The position numbers were made by a program, and so were the translations under genes. DNA of 64,000 nucleotides from assembly GCA_020401865.1 (NCBI GenBank), contig JADCAS010000004.1, positions 434,001-498,000 on the forward strand. Reading direction: 5' to 3'. This document shows positions 1 to 7,253 of this stretch, piece by piece. Positions within the stretch are counted from its first letter, which is position 1, and each line of letters begins with the position of its first letter. Origin of the DNA: Phenylobacterium sp. Lineage in GTDB: Bacteria > Pseudomonadota > Alphaproteobacteria > Caulobacterales > Caulobacteraceae. The notes beneath the pieces were generated by a model. The model did no database searches. It was not told the origin of the DNA and was given only the letters and a program-made list of their open reading frames with translations.

Positions 1-499
1 TGGCGTCAGACCCGTAAAGGGCGGCCGCGCCGTCCTTCAGGATCTCGATGCGCCCGATCGCCGCGGCGGGGATCAGGTTGGTGTCCACGAAGGTCTGGGC
101 GCTCTCGGCGATGCCGTAGGGCGCGGACACCATGCGGCGGCCGTTCAGCAGCACCAGGGTGCGCGCCGGGCCGAGGCCGCGAAGGTTCACATTGCTCAGG
201 CCTTCGAGGCCGTTGGACGAGAACTGGTTGGTCTCGCCGTCGGTGCCGCTCGAAACGCCGAGCGTCTTGATCAGGTCCTTGATCGTCGGCGCGCCGCTCT
301 TCTGCAGTTCATCTGCGGTCAGAACATCGACCGGCAGGGCCGCATCCTCCGGCGTGCCGCGAATGAAGGAGCCGGTGACCACGACCTCCTCAACGGTCGC
401 CGGACCGGAGCCCTGCGCCTGCGCGGCGCCCGCCGCCATGAGACCCGCGGCGACTGCGACCGCGAACGCTGACGCGCCACAAAAGAAACGTCCCCTCAT
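1..499 (-). CDS. TonB-dependent receptor, N-terminal part (runs off the left edge)
   Basis: Outer-membrane TonB-dependent receptor. Only the first 166 codons are in the window; the barrel lies to the left. Translated from the ATG at 499 it starts MRGRFFCGASAF, has a signal peptide of about 28 residues ending AGAAQAQ, then a TonB-box-like stretch VEEVVVTGS, then a plug domain with VNLRGLGPARTLVLLNGRR and RIEILKDGAAALYGSDA. The plug motifs are diagnostic of the family; substrate cannot be inferred. The frame is open up to base 1 with no stop. No partner gene can be seen on this side, and its upstream region (500-876) holds a repeat and no gene. Confidence 0.93.
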   Translation of the reverse strand, partial: MRGRFFCGASAFAVAVAAGLMAAGAAQAQGSGPATVEEVVVTGSFIRGTPEDAALPVDVLTADELQKSGAPTIKDLIKTLGVSSGTDGETNQFSSNGLEGLSNVNLRGLGPARTLVLLNGRRMVSAPYGIAESAQTFVDTNLIPAAAIGRIEILKDGAAALYGSDA

Positions 500-742
500 C
501 GTGTTTTCTCTCCCTGCGCCGGCGGCCTGATTGCCTGAAAAGCCCGGCACCATCTGAGATGACGCTGCCACGTCTAGGAAGGGATGCCTATGATAAAATT
601 GCCACAACTTGGGACGATCTTCGCCCTTGCGTCCAATCAAGCGAGTCTGGGTGTTTCCTGCGCAGATTCGGGGCTGCCTGCCGACGTCAGAGGCGCCGGC
701 GGAGGCGGAGGGGCTTAGGTGTGTGGTCCCGGCGCCCCCTCA

Positions 743-818
743 GTCGGCTTCGCCGACAGCTCCCCCGCAGGGGAGCAATTGAGATGCTGAAATTCCTCCA
801 CCTTCCAGGGGGAGGTGG
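743..818. repeat. REP-like intergenic repeat made of three consecutive hairpins
   Basis: Three short perfect or near-perfect inverted repeats follow each other: GTCGGC/GCCGAC (743-748/752-757), GCTCCCC/GGGGAGC (759-765/770-776) and CCACCTtCC/GGgAGGTGG (798-806/810-818). The surrounding 500-876 stretch has no supportable gene. The sequence resembles the C- and G-rich intergenic repeats that I associate with alphaproteobacterial genomes, but I see only one copy in this window, so the repeat assignment rests on structure and general familiarity. Confidence 0.5.
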
Positions 819-876
819 CGCGCGCGGCGCGACGGAGGGGGCCTGCCGAGGCGCCGTCGCGGGCCCCGCAGCCAGG

Positions 877-993
877 TCAGATGGACCGGGCGACGACCTC
901 CTTCATGATCTCCGAGGCGCCGCCGTAGATGCGCTGCACCCGGGCGTCGCGCCACAGGCGGGCGATGGGGTACTCGTTCATGTAGCCGGCGCC
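877..993 (-). pseudogene. acyl-CoA dehydrogenase, C-terminal fragment
   Basis: On the minus strand the last 38 or so codons match the end of acyl-CoA dehydrogenases: GAGYMNEYPIARLWRDARV, then QRIYGGASEIMKEVVARSI and a stop at 877-879. The RxxRDARVxxIYGG(T/A)xEIM pattern carries the FAD/CoA-facing C-terminal helix of that family. Upstream of about 990 the reading turns into the antisense of an amidohydrolase gene, so roughly 340 N-terminal residues are missing. It is a remnant without a start codon and is presumably not expressed. It is not a copy of either acyl-CoA dehydrogenase at 53-55 kb, whose C termini differ. Confidence 0.75.
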
Positions 994-1356
994 CATGTCT
1001 CGCAGATCATGGACGCGGACTGGTCGACCTTCGTCCTGTCCTACTGGGTCCGCGACCGGGGGGTGTATTCGCTGGAGGAAGGGGTGCGCCGGATCACCTC
1101 GGCGCCGGCCCGGGTGCTCGGCCTGACCGACCGGGGCGTCCTGGCCCCCGGCCAGCGGGCGGACATCAACGTCATCGACCTTGCGGAACTGCGCAGCCTC
1201 CAGCCGCAGATCGTCAACGACTTCCCGGGCGGCGCTCCGCGTTATGTTCAGCGCGCCCGCGGCTACCGGGCGACGATCGTCAACGGCGGCGTGAACATCG
1301 AGGACGACAGGCATACGGGAGAACGTGCCGGACAGGTGCTTCGCCGGGTTCACTGA
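985..1356 (+). pseudogene. N-acyl-D-amino-acid deacylase-type amidohydrolase, C-terminal fragment
   Basis: The plus strand from about 985 encodes the C-terminal ~120 residues of a D-aminoacylase-like amidohydrolase: GAHVSQIMDADWSTFVLSYW, then the typical SLEEGVRRITSAPARVLGL, a RADINVIDL beta-sandwich segment, and NDFPGGAPRYVQRARGYRAT. The stop is at 1354-1356, followed by a rho-independent terminator at 1393. The metal-binding N-terminal two thirds are missing and the frame upstream of 985 is unrelated sequence (antisense of an acyl-CoA dehydrogenase tail). The intact 3' end with its own terminator shows that this was once a complete gene. Confidence 0.75.
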
Positions 1357-1392
1357 CCCAGCTTCATCGCAACTCCTCTTGAAGCTGAAACT

Positions 1393-1432
1393 GCGCCGGA
1401 GCGGACATCCGTCTCCGGCGCTCTTTTTTCTT
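1393..1432 (+). terminator. rho-independent terminator of the truncated amidohydrolase
   Basis: Perfect 9-bp stem GCGCCGGAG (1393-1401) / CTCCGGCGC (1413-1421), extended inward by CGGA/TCCG, followed on the plus strand by a T-rich tract (1422-1432, TCTTTTTTCTT). It lies 37 bases after the stop at 1356 and touches the stop of the convergent regulator gene. Confidence 0.85.
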
Positions 1433-2673
1433 CAGGGGTGGATGATCCCCCGGATCATGGCCTCGGTGAACAGGTTCGCCCCCGACTCGGGATTGTCGCC
1501 GGGCTGCCACCAGGACAGCTCCGAGGAGGCGTTGATCCCGGCCGTGAGAATCTGGGCGGTGATGGCCGTGTCCAGGGCGCGGATGGATCCGTCGGCGATC
1601 CCGTCGCAGAGCATTGACCCAAGCCGGATGGAAATCTGCCGAAGACGGAACATCAGGTCCGCGCGGATCTCCTCCGGCACCGTCGACAGGGCGCTGGTCC
1701 GAAGCAGAGGGGCGGGTCCCACCTGCAACTGGACGACGGCGCTGAGCAGGGAGTGCATCACCTCCAGGCCTTCGCCCCCCGCCGCCTCCGCGGCGTCTAT
1801 GGCGCGCCAGAGGACGTCGAAGGTCCGCTGGAAGCAGGCCACCACCAGATCATCCTTGGTGGCGTTGTAGTGGTAGAAGGCGCCCTTGGTGACATTCAGC
1901 TTCGAGGAAATCCGGTCAACCGACGCCCCGTGATAGCCTTCATCATTGATCAGCTGGGTGGCGGCCCGCAGGAAGTGCTCGGCCGAGCCCTCGTCGATCT
2001 CCTCACCGCCGGGCTGGAGGTCAAGGACACGGGCGCCGGGGACATTCCCGCCCCTCGGGATCCCGTCCAGCAGGATGGAGGCGATCCTCTGGCTGATGCG
2101 CGGATAGTCCTCGACCCGCCAGGTGTAGATCCAGGCGCTGACGAAGGTCAGGGCGCTGATGAGCAGGTGGGTGCGTCCGTTGAGGTCCGCCCGGGTGCGG
2201 TTCTCCCGGCGGTCCAGCAGGGCGCGGACCGTCCGGAACATGCCGACATACGCCTCGTTCACGGAGGCGCTGTTGAGGGCCCTGACGTCGTTGAAGACGG
2301 TCAGAGGCTCCGCCTCACCCAGTTCGATGCGCTGCTGGAGGCCTATGAACTGGTCGATGAAGATCTGGACCCGCTCGCGTTCCGTGACATGGCCGCGCGC
2401 AGCATCGGCCATCTCGCGGATCCGGCCGATGCTGCGCTCGAAGGCGGCGGCGGCCAGGTCTTCCTTGTTGCGGAAGTAATAGATGACCCCCGTGGGCACC
2501 AGGTCGAGGCGGGCGGCGACGTCGCCCAGTGTCATGCCGCGCACGCCGTGCCGGTTCATCTCGCGGACGGCGGAGGCGATGATGGCGTCCCGCCTCGCCA
2601 TGTAGCGCCGGCTCGGCGTCCGGCCCGAGGCGGCGGCGGGGGCGGCCCCTTCGGGAGGATTTTCGGTGGTCAT
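1432..2673 (-). CDS. TetR/AcrR-family regulator with two tandem TetR units
   Basis: Transcriptional repressor of 413 residues, about twice the usual TetR length. The first HTH unit is near residues 25-75 (MTLGDVAARLDLVPTGVIYY then FRNKEDLAAAAF), with a helical ligand domain to about 205. A second complete HTH unit follows near 232-285 (ASVDRISSKLNVTKGAFYHY, NATKDDLVVACF) with a second helical domain. I chose the ATG at 2673 (MTTENPPEG): it has GGAG upstream and sits 50 bases after a sigma70-like promoter (2723-2751), whereas a start at 2751 would lie in the -35 element. It is divergent from the CoA-transferase gene, so it probably controls that gene and perhaps the acyl-CoA genes beyond; the ligand may be an acyl-CoA. 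That role is inference. Confidence 0.88.
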   Translation of the reverse strand: MTTENPPEGAAPAAASGRTPSRRYMARRDAIIASAVREMNRHGVRGMTLGDVAARLDLVPTGVIYYFRNKEDLAAAAFERSIGRIREMADAARGHVTERERVQIFIDQFIGLQQRIELGEAEPLTVFNDVRALNSASVNEAYVGMFRTVRALLDRRENRTRADLNGRTHLLISALTFVSAWIYTWRVEDYPRISQRIASILLDGIPRGGNVPGARVLDLQPGGEEIDEGSAEHFLRAATQLINDEGYHGASVDRISSKLNVTKGAFYHYNATKDDLVVACFQRTFDVLWRAIDAAEAAGGEGLEVMHSLLSAVVQLQVGPAPLLRTSALSTVPEEIRADLMFRLRQISIRLGSMLCDGIADGSIRALDTAITAQILTAGINASSELSWWQPGDNPESGANLFTEAMIRGIIHP

Positions 2674-2722
2674 CAGCGGCTCCGCGCCGGGCGCCGGGGC
2701 GTCTCCGGCAGGCTTTCCCTTG

Positions 2723-2751
2723 GGGATAGTGTGGCTTGTGAGGCCGGTCAA
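2723..2751 (-). promoter_or_regulatory. candidate sigma70-type promoter of the double-TetR gene
   Basis: Reading the minus strand: TTGACC (2751-2746), 17-base spacer, TATCCC (2728-2723), 50 bases before the chosen ATG at 2673. The geometry is good and the hexamers are close to consensus. It occupies the divergent intergenic region, so a repressor bound here could also affect the CoA-transferase gene at 2802. Confidence 0.5.
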
Positions 2752-2801
2752 TCAGGGCCAATCTTGGCAGGCTAGGGGCGCACAGACGCCGTCGGGGGGA
2801 A

Positions 2802-3995
2802 ATGACCATGCTGCTGCAGGGACTGAAGGTCGTCGAGCTGGCTACCTGGATCGCGGCGCCGGGCTGCGCCGCCGTCATGGCCGACTGGGGCGCCGACGTG
2901 ATCAAGGTGGAGTCCCTGGGAGGCGACGCCACCCGCACCTTCTTCCCGGAGAGCGCCGAGACCCCGGGCAATCCCATCTTCACCATGGAGAACCGGGGCA
3001 AGCGCGGCGTGGCCCTGGACATCGCCTCGCCAGAGGGACGCGAGGCCCTGCTGGCCATCCTCAAGGACGCCGACGTCTTCATCACCAACCTGCGCCCCGG
3101 CGCCCTGAAGCGGGCCCGGCTGGACTACGAGGCGCTGAAGGCCGACTTCCCGAGGCTGATCTACGCCAGCGTCTCCGGGGTGGGCCTGGAGGGGCCGGAC
3201 GTGGACCTGCCGGCCTTCGACATCACCGTCTTCTGGACCAAGAGCGGGGTCGGCCGCTCGCACATTCCCCCCGACCAGGAGCCCTTCGCCTGCCGTCCGG
3301 GCTTCGGCGACCACACCACCGCCCTGGCCACCCTGTCCTCGGTTCTGGCCGCCCTGCACGAGCGCCACGGGACGGGGCGCGGACGGCTGGTGGAGTGCTC
3401 GCTGCTGCGCACGGCGGCCTATGCCCTGGGCTGGGACATGGCCACCCAGCTGCGCTTCGGCGAGGCGCCGACCACCCAGCTGCGGAACATGCGGCCCCAT
3501 CCGATTTCCGGGATCTACTTCCGGACCCTGGACGACCGCTGGATCACCTTCGTGCTCAAGGGGCCGACCTGCTATCCGACCCTGATGAAGGTCCTGGGAC
3601 ATCCGGAGGTCATCGACGATCCCCGCTACGCCCTGCCGACCACCGACCTCGACATCGTCCGGGAGATCCGGGCGCGGGTGGACGCCGCCTTCGCGCGCAT
3701 GACCCTGGCCGAAGCGGCGGTGATCCTGACCGAGGCGGACCTGGCCTGGGCGCCCCTGCAGAGCCTGTCCGAGGTGGTGGGAAGCCCCCAGTACCTCGCC
3801 ACCGGCTGTGCGGTGGAGGTCTCGGACGGCTGGGGCGGGCGCATGGCCTCGCCGGCGGCGCCGGGCCGCTTCCCGGAGGGGGCGCCGGAGGTGACCCGCG
3901 GGGCGCCGAAGCTGGGCGAGCATACCCGGGAGGTCCTGGCCGAGGCCGGGGTCGCCGAGGACGTGATCCAGAAAGTCATGGCCCGGCTCGGGTGA
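2802..3995 (+). CDS. CaiB/BaiF family CoA-transferase
   Basis: Family III CoA-transferase (397 aa, normal length), which moves CoA between carboxylic acids. The N terminus LLQGLKVVELATWIAAPGCA and ADWGADVIKVESLGGD are typical, as are NRGKRGVALDIASPEGREAL and DVFITNLRPGALKRARLDYE. The catalytic Asp should be D140 in PAFDITVFW by alignment with the family position, and the C-terminal PKLGEHTREVLAEAG is also typical. GGGGGGA precedes the ATG at 2802; a second ATG six bases on is possible. It is divergent from the double-TetR gene and convergent with a thiolase. The actual acid substrate cannot be told. Confidence 0.9.
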   Translation: MTMLLQGLKVVELATWIAAPGCAAVMADWGADVIKVESLGGDATRTFFPESAETPGNPIFTMENRGKRGVALDIASPEGREALLAILKDADVFITNLRPGALKRARLDYEALKADFPRLIYASVSGVGLEGPDVDLPAFDITVFWTKSGVGRSHIPPDQEPFACRPGFGDHTTALATLSSVLAALHERHGTGRGRLVECSLLRTAAYALGWDMATQLRFGEAPTTQLRNMRPHPISGIYFRTLDDRWITFVLKGPTCYPTLMKVLGHPEVIDDPRYALPTTDLDIVREIRARVDAAFARMTLAEAAVILTEADLAWAPLQSLSEVVGSPQYLATGCAVEVSDGWGGRMASPAAPGRFPEGAPEVTRGAPKLGEHTREVLAEAGVAEDVIQKVMARLG

Positions 3996-4055
3996 GCGCG
4001 GGCCACGACAGGCGCCGAGGCGTCAGCCCCCGCCCGGAGGCGAGGGCCTTGCCGA

Positions 4056-5228
4056 TCAGTTGTAGACTTCGAACAGGCCGGCGCCGCCCTGGCCGCCGCC
4101 GATGCACATGGTCACCACGGCCCACTTGGCCTTGCGGCGCTGGCCTTCCTGCAGGACGTGGCCCGTCAGCCGGGCGCCGGTCATACCGAAGGGGTGGCCG
4201 ATGGCGATGGAGCCGCCGTTGACGTTGTACTTCTCGGGATCGATGCCGAGGTGGTCGCGGCAGTAGAGGCACTGGCTGGCGAAGGCCTCGTTCAGCTCCC
4301 ACAGGTCGATGTCGTCGACCTTCAGGCCGTTCCGCTTCAGCAGCTTCGGAATGGCGAAGACCGGGCCGATGCCCATCTCGTCGGGCTCGCAGCCGGCGAC
4401 GGCCCAGGAGACGAAGCGGCCGAGGGGCTTCAGGCCCCGGCGCTCGGCTTCCTTGCCTTCCATCAGGAGGACGGCGGCGGCGCCGTCGGACAGCTGGGAA
4501 GCGTTGCCGGCGGTGATGAAGTTACCCTCGCCCATGACGGGCTGGAGCTTGGCCAGGCCGTCGAGGGTGGTGTCGGGACGGTTGCACTCGTCACGGTTGA
4601 CCACGTAGTCGACGATGGTCTCTTCCTTCGTCTCCTTGTTGACCTGCTTCATCTTGGTCTTCATCGGGACGATTTCGTCGGCGAACAGGTTGGCCTGCTG
4701 GGCGGCGGCCATCCGGACCTGCGAGCGCAGGGAGAACTCGTCCTGGGCTTCGCGGCTGACATTGTAGCGCTTGGCGACGATGTCGGCGGTGTCGATCATG
4801 GCCATGTAGATGGCCGGGGCGATCTTGGCGAGTTCAGGGTCCATGGCTTCGGGGGGGAAGCGTCCTCCGGACACCGAAATGCTTTCCACGCCACCGGCCA
4901 CGACGCAGTCGGCGCCGTCGCCGCGGATGTGGTTGGCGGCCATGGCGATGGTCTGCAGGCCCGACGAGCAGAAGCGGTTGACCGAAACGCCGGCGGTGGT
5001 CACAGGCATGCCGGCGAGCAGGGCGGCCTGGCGGCCGATGTTCGGGGCGGCGTGGGCGTTGTTGCCGAGGAAGCAGTCCTCGACAAAGTCCTTCTCGACG
5101 CCGGACTTCTCCACAGCGTGCTTGATCGCGTGGGCCGCCATGGACATCGGCGGCGTCATGTTGAACCCGCCGCGGCCAGCCTTGGCCAGACCTGTACGGG
5201 CATAGGAAACGATTACGGCTTCACGCAT
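4056..5228 (-). CDS. acetyl-CoA acyltransferase (thiolase)
   Basis: Thiolase of 390 residues that cleaves 3-ketoacyl-CoA (or condenses acyl-CoAs). All active-site blocks are present: nucleophile Cys87 in VNRFCSSGLQTIA, His345 in IAIGHPFGMTGAR and Cys375 in VTMCIGGGQGGAG. The start MREAVIVSYARTGLAKAG is typical and is preceded by AAAGGGAGGT. The sequence looks like the degradative FadA/PaaJ-type rather than biosynthetic PhaA, but this is a judgement by eye. It is the first minus-strand gene after the convergent CoA-transferase; the MDR oxidoreductase gene lies 99 bases upstream, so they may be co-transcribed. Confidence 0.95.
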   Translation of the reverse strand: MREAVIVSYARTGLAKAGRGGFNMTPPMSMAAHAIKHAVEKSGVEKDFVEDCFLGNNAHAAPNIGRQAALLAGMPVTTAGVSVNRFCSSGLQTIAMAANHIRGDGADCVVAGGVESISVSGGRFPPEAMDPELAKIAPAIYMAMIDTADIVAKRYNVSREAQDEFSLRSQVRMAAAQQANLFADEIVPMKTKMKQVNKETKEETIVDYVVNRDECNRPDTTLDGLAKLQPVMGEGNFITAGNASQLSDGAAAVLLMEGKEAERRGLKPLGRFVSWAVAGCEPDEMGIGPVFAIPKLLKRNGLKVDDIDLWELNEAFASQCLYCRDHLGIDPEKYNVNGGSIAIGHPFGMTGARLTGHVLQEGQRRKAKWAVVTMCIGGGQGGAGLFEVYN

Positions 5229-5327
5229 GAGAAGGACCTCCCTTTGTCTTGTTGGTTATGGCCGCGCAGGTCGGCCTTGGCAATGTGAATCCCCCGGGGG
5301 AAACCCCTTCCGCCCGGGGCTTTCCGG

Positions 5328-6467
5328 TCAGGGTCGGACGAGGAACTTCTCCCCCGTGGCCTTGCGGTTGCAGGCCCGGACGACCGTGGGGGTGAGCAGG
5401 TCGGTGAGGGAGACCTCGGTGGTGTAGCCGGAGGCGAAGGTGGTCTTCAGCCCGGCCACAACACGGGCCCGCAGGCGATCGGCCCCCTCCTTGCCGATCC
5501 GGATCAGGAAGGGGGTCAGAAGCCAGCCGCCCAGTCCCCAGGCCATGCCAAAGCCGCGGTTCAGCTCGGTCGGGCCGGTGTCGAGGCCGCCGTAGATGTA
5601 GACCTGCTTGTGGGTGGTGGAGCCGTAGCGCGAGAAGCCGGCCGGGTTGCGGGCGTTGGCGGCGATCTCCATGGCTGTAAGGATCTGGCCCGCCAGCTTG
5701 CCGCCGCCGATGGCGTCGAAGCCCAGGGTGGCGCCGGTCTCGGTGAGGGCCGCCACCAGGCTCTCCATGAAGTCGGGCTGGGAGGAATCACAGACCACCT
5801 TGGCGCCCTGGTCCTTCAGGATCTTGGCCTGGGCCGGGCTGCGCACGATGTTCACCAGGGGCACGCCGTCTTCCAGGCAGATTCGGTTGAGCATCTGGCC
5901 GAGGTTGGAGGCCGCGGCGGTGTGGACGAGGCCCGAATGGCCCTCCAGCTTCATGGTCTCGACCATGCCCAGAGCAGTCAGCGGGTTCACGAAGCACGAC
6001 GCGCCGTCCCGGGGATCCGTCCCCTCTGGCAGGAGCAGGGCGTCGGCGGCGCGCACGCAGCGGTATTCGGCGTACATCTCGCCGCCGAGGATGGCGACGG
6101 TGCGGCCCAGCAGGGCCTGGGCCTCCGGGGAGGCGCCGGCGGCCACGACCTCCCCCGCCCCCTCGTTGCCAACCGGCAGGGCGGCGCCGGCGCGGGCGGC
6201 GACGGCCCGGCGCAGGGCCGGCGGGATGGGCGCCGCGAGCACGGCGGACTCGCCCGATCCGGAGACGCTGGCCTTGTCGAGGTCCGCCGGTCCGACCAGC
6301 AGGCCGAGGTCTGAGGGGTTGATCGGCGTGGCGCGCACCCGGACCAGCACTTCCCCGTCCCCCGGCTTGGGCGTGGGGACGCGCACCAGGGACAGGCGCA
6401 GCTCGGAGGCGTCGGCGGTGACTTCGGTGCGCAGCTGGAGGAAGGTGTCGGGAACGGACGCGGTCAT
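5328..6467 (-). CDS. MDR-family (zinc-binding-dehydrogenase-like) oxidoreductase
   Basis: Medium-chain dehydrogenase/reductase of 379 residues. It has an N-terminal GroES-like half (VPTPKPGDGEVLVRVRATPI, then PVGNEGAGEVVAAGASPEA) and a nucleotide-binding half (SGLVHTAAASNLGQML and later TLGFDAIGGGKLAGQI). The structural four-Cys zinc site is absent, so it probably belongs to the zinc-independent reductase branch (quinone/enoyl reductases) despite the usual database label. The C terminus ends RKATGEKFLVRP. The gene sits between the thiolase and the enoyl-CoA hydratase on the same strand, which suggests a role in the same acyl-CoA route; the substrate is unknown. Confidence 0.85.
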   Translation of the reverse strand: MTASVPDTFLQLRTEVTADASELRLSLVRVPTPKPGDGEVLVRVRATPINPSDLGLLVGPADLDKASVSGSGESAVLAAPIPPALRRAVAARAGAALPVGNEGAGEVVAAGASPEAQALLGRTVAILGGEMYAEYRCVRAADALLLPEGTDPRDGASCFVNPLTALGMVETMKLEGHSGLVHTAAASNLGQMLNRICLEDGVPLVNIVRSPAQAKILKDQGAKVVCDSSQPDFMESLVAALTETGATLGFDAIGGGKLAGQILTAMEIAANARNPAGFSRYGSTTHKQVYIYGGLDTGPTELNRGFGMAWGLGGWLLTPFLIRIGKEGADRLRARVVAGLKTTFASGYTTEVSLTDLLTPTVVRACNRKATGEKFLVRP

Positions 6468-6521
6468 GTCGGGGCCTTTCTGGAGATGGTGCCGGTATCG
6501 CTCATTTGAGCGGGGGGTATG

Positions 6522-7253
6522 TCAACCCCGGATCGAGGGGCGGGCCACACGGGAAGGACCTGCACCACCCTGTCCGGCGCGGGCCTGGACGGCGTCAAAG
6601 ATATCGCCCCCCTCAGGAACCGGCCGACGCAAGGCGGCCTTGATCCCGGCCAGAGTCCCCGCCGGCCAGCCGGCCATCCGGGCCGACGCCGCCCGGGCAT
6701 GGTCCTTCACCTCGCCGTCCGGAACCAGGGCCCAGGCCAGGCCCAGCCGGTGCAGGTCCGCCCCGGACATTCGGCCGGCGCCGAGGGCCAGCTGGGCGGC
6801 CACGGTCTCCGGCGCGCGGAGCCTCAGCCAGGCCAGGTTCATGGGGGCGTGCATGCCGATGGCCGCCTCGCCGACGGTCAGCACTGCACCCTCGCCGGCG
6901 ACCGTGAGGTCCGAGGCCAGGGCCAGGGCGGCGCCGGCGTTGATAGCGTAGCGCTCAAGGGCGCAGATCACGACGGCGGGGCAGGCATGGAGGTCCCGGT
7001 GAAAGCCCGTCCAGTCCGCCGCCCAGGCCGCCCCCGCCCCGCCCTGGAAGAGGTCGATGTCGAGGCCGGAGCAGAAGGTTCCGCCCTCCCCGCGCAGCAG
7101 GACGACCCGCGCCCCGCCCTGAAGCAGGGCGGCCAGACCCTCCCGCAGGTCCCGGGCCGAAGCGGGCGCCAGGGCGTTCCGGCGTTCCGGCCGGTTGAGG
7201 ACAAGCTCGCCCCAGCCCTCGTGAAGGGCTGTCAGGACGGGCGCGCCGGTCAC
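6522..7253 (-). CDS. enoyl-CoA hydratase/isomerase family protein
   Basis: Crotonase-fold protein of 243 residues. It shows the CoA-binding start LVLNRPERRNALAPASA, the first oxyanion-hole segment GEGGTFCSGLDIDLF and the second region INAGAALALASDLTVAGE followed by VGEAAIGMHAPMN. A Glu is present near the usual catalytic position (GEAAIG), but the motif is not a textbook hydratase one, so isomerase or hydrolase activity is equally possible. The ATG overlaps the stop of the upstream transporter gene by four bases (7250-7253), so the two are translationally coupled and probably one operon with the downstream MDR and thiolase genes. Confidence 0.88.
   Translation of the reverse strand: MTGAPVLTALHEGWGELVLNRPERRNALAPASARDLREGLAALLQGGARVVLLRGEGGTFCSGLDIDLFQGGAGAAWAADWTGFHRDLHACPAVVICALERYAINAGAALALASDLTVAGEGAVLTVGEAAIGMHAPMNLAWLRLRAPETVAAQLALGAGRMSGADLHRLGLAWALVPDGEVKDHARAASARMAGWPAGTLAGIKAALRRPVPEGGDIFDAVQARAGQGGAGPSRVARPSIRG

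Noticed and set aside
559..984. Start of an apparent plus-strand protein fused to the amidohydrolase tail
   Set aside because: The part before 985 is repeat DNA and the antisense of an acyl-CoA dehydrogenase tail; Arg-rich and without homology. Treated as chance extension of a truncated gene.
5270..5327. Hairpin TCCCCCGGGGGA near the end of the MDR gene as a terminator
   Set aside because: Short, no U tract, and the downstream thiolase gene is probably co-transcribed.
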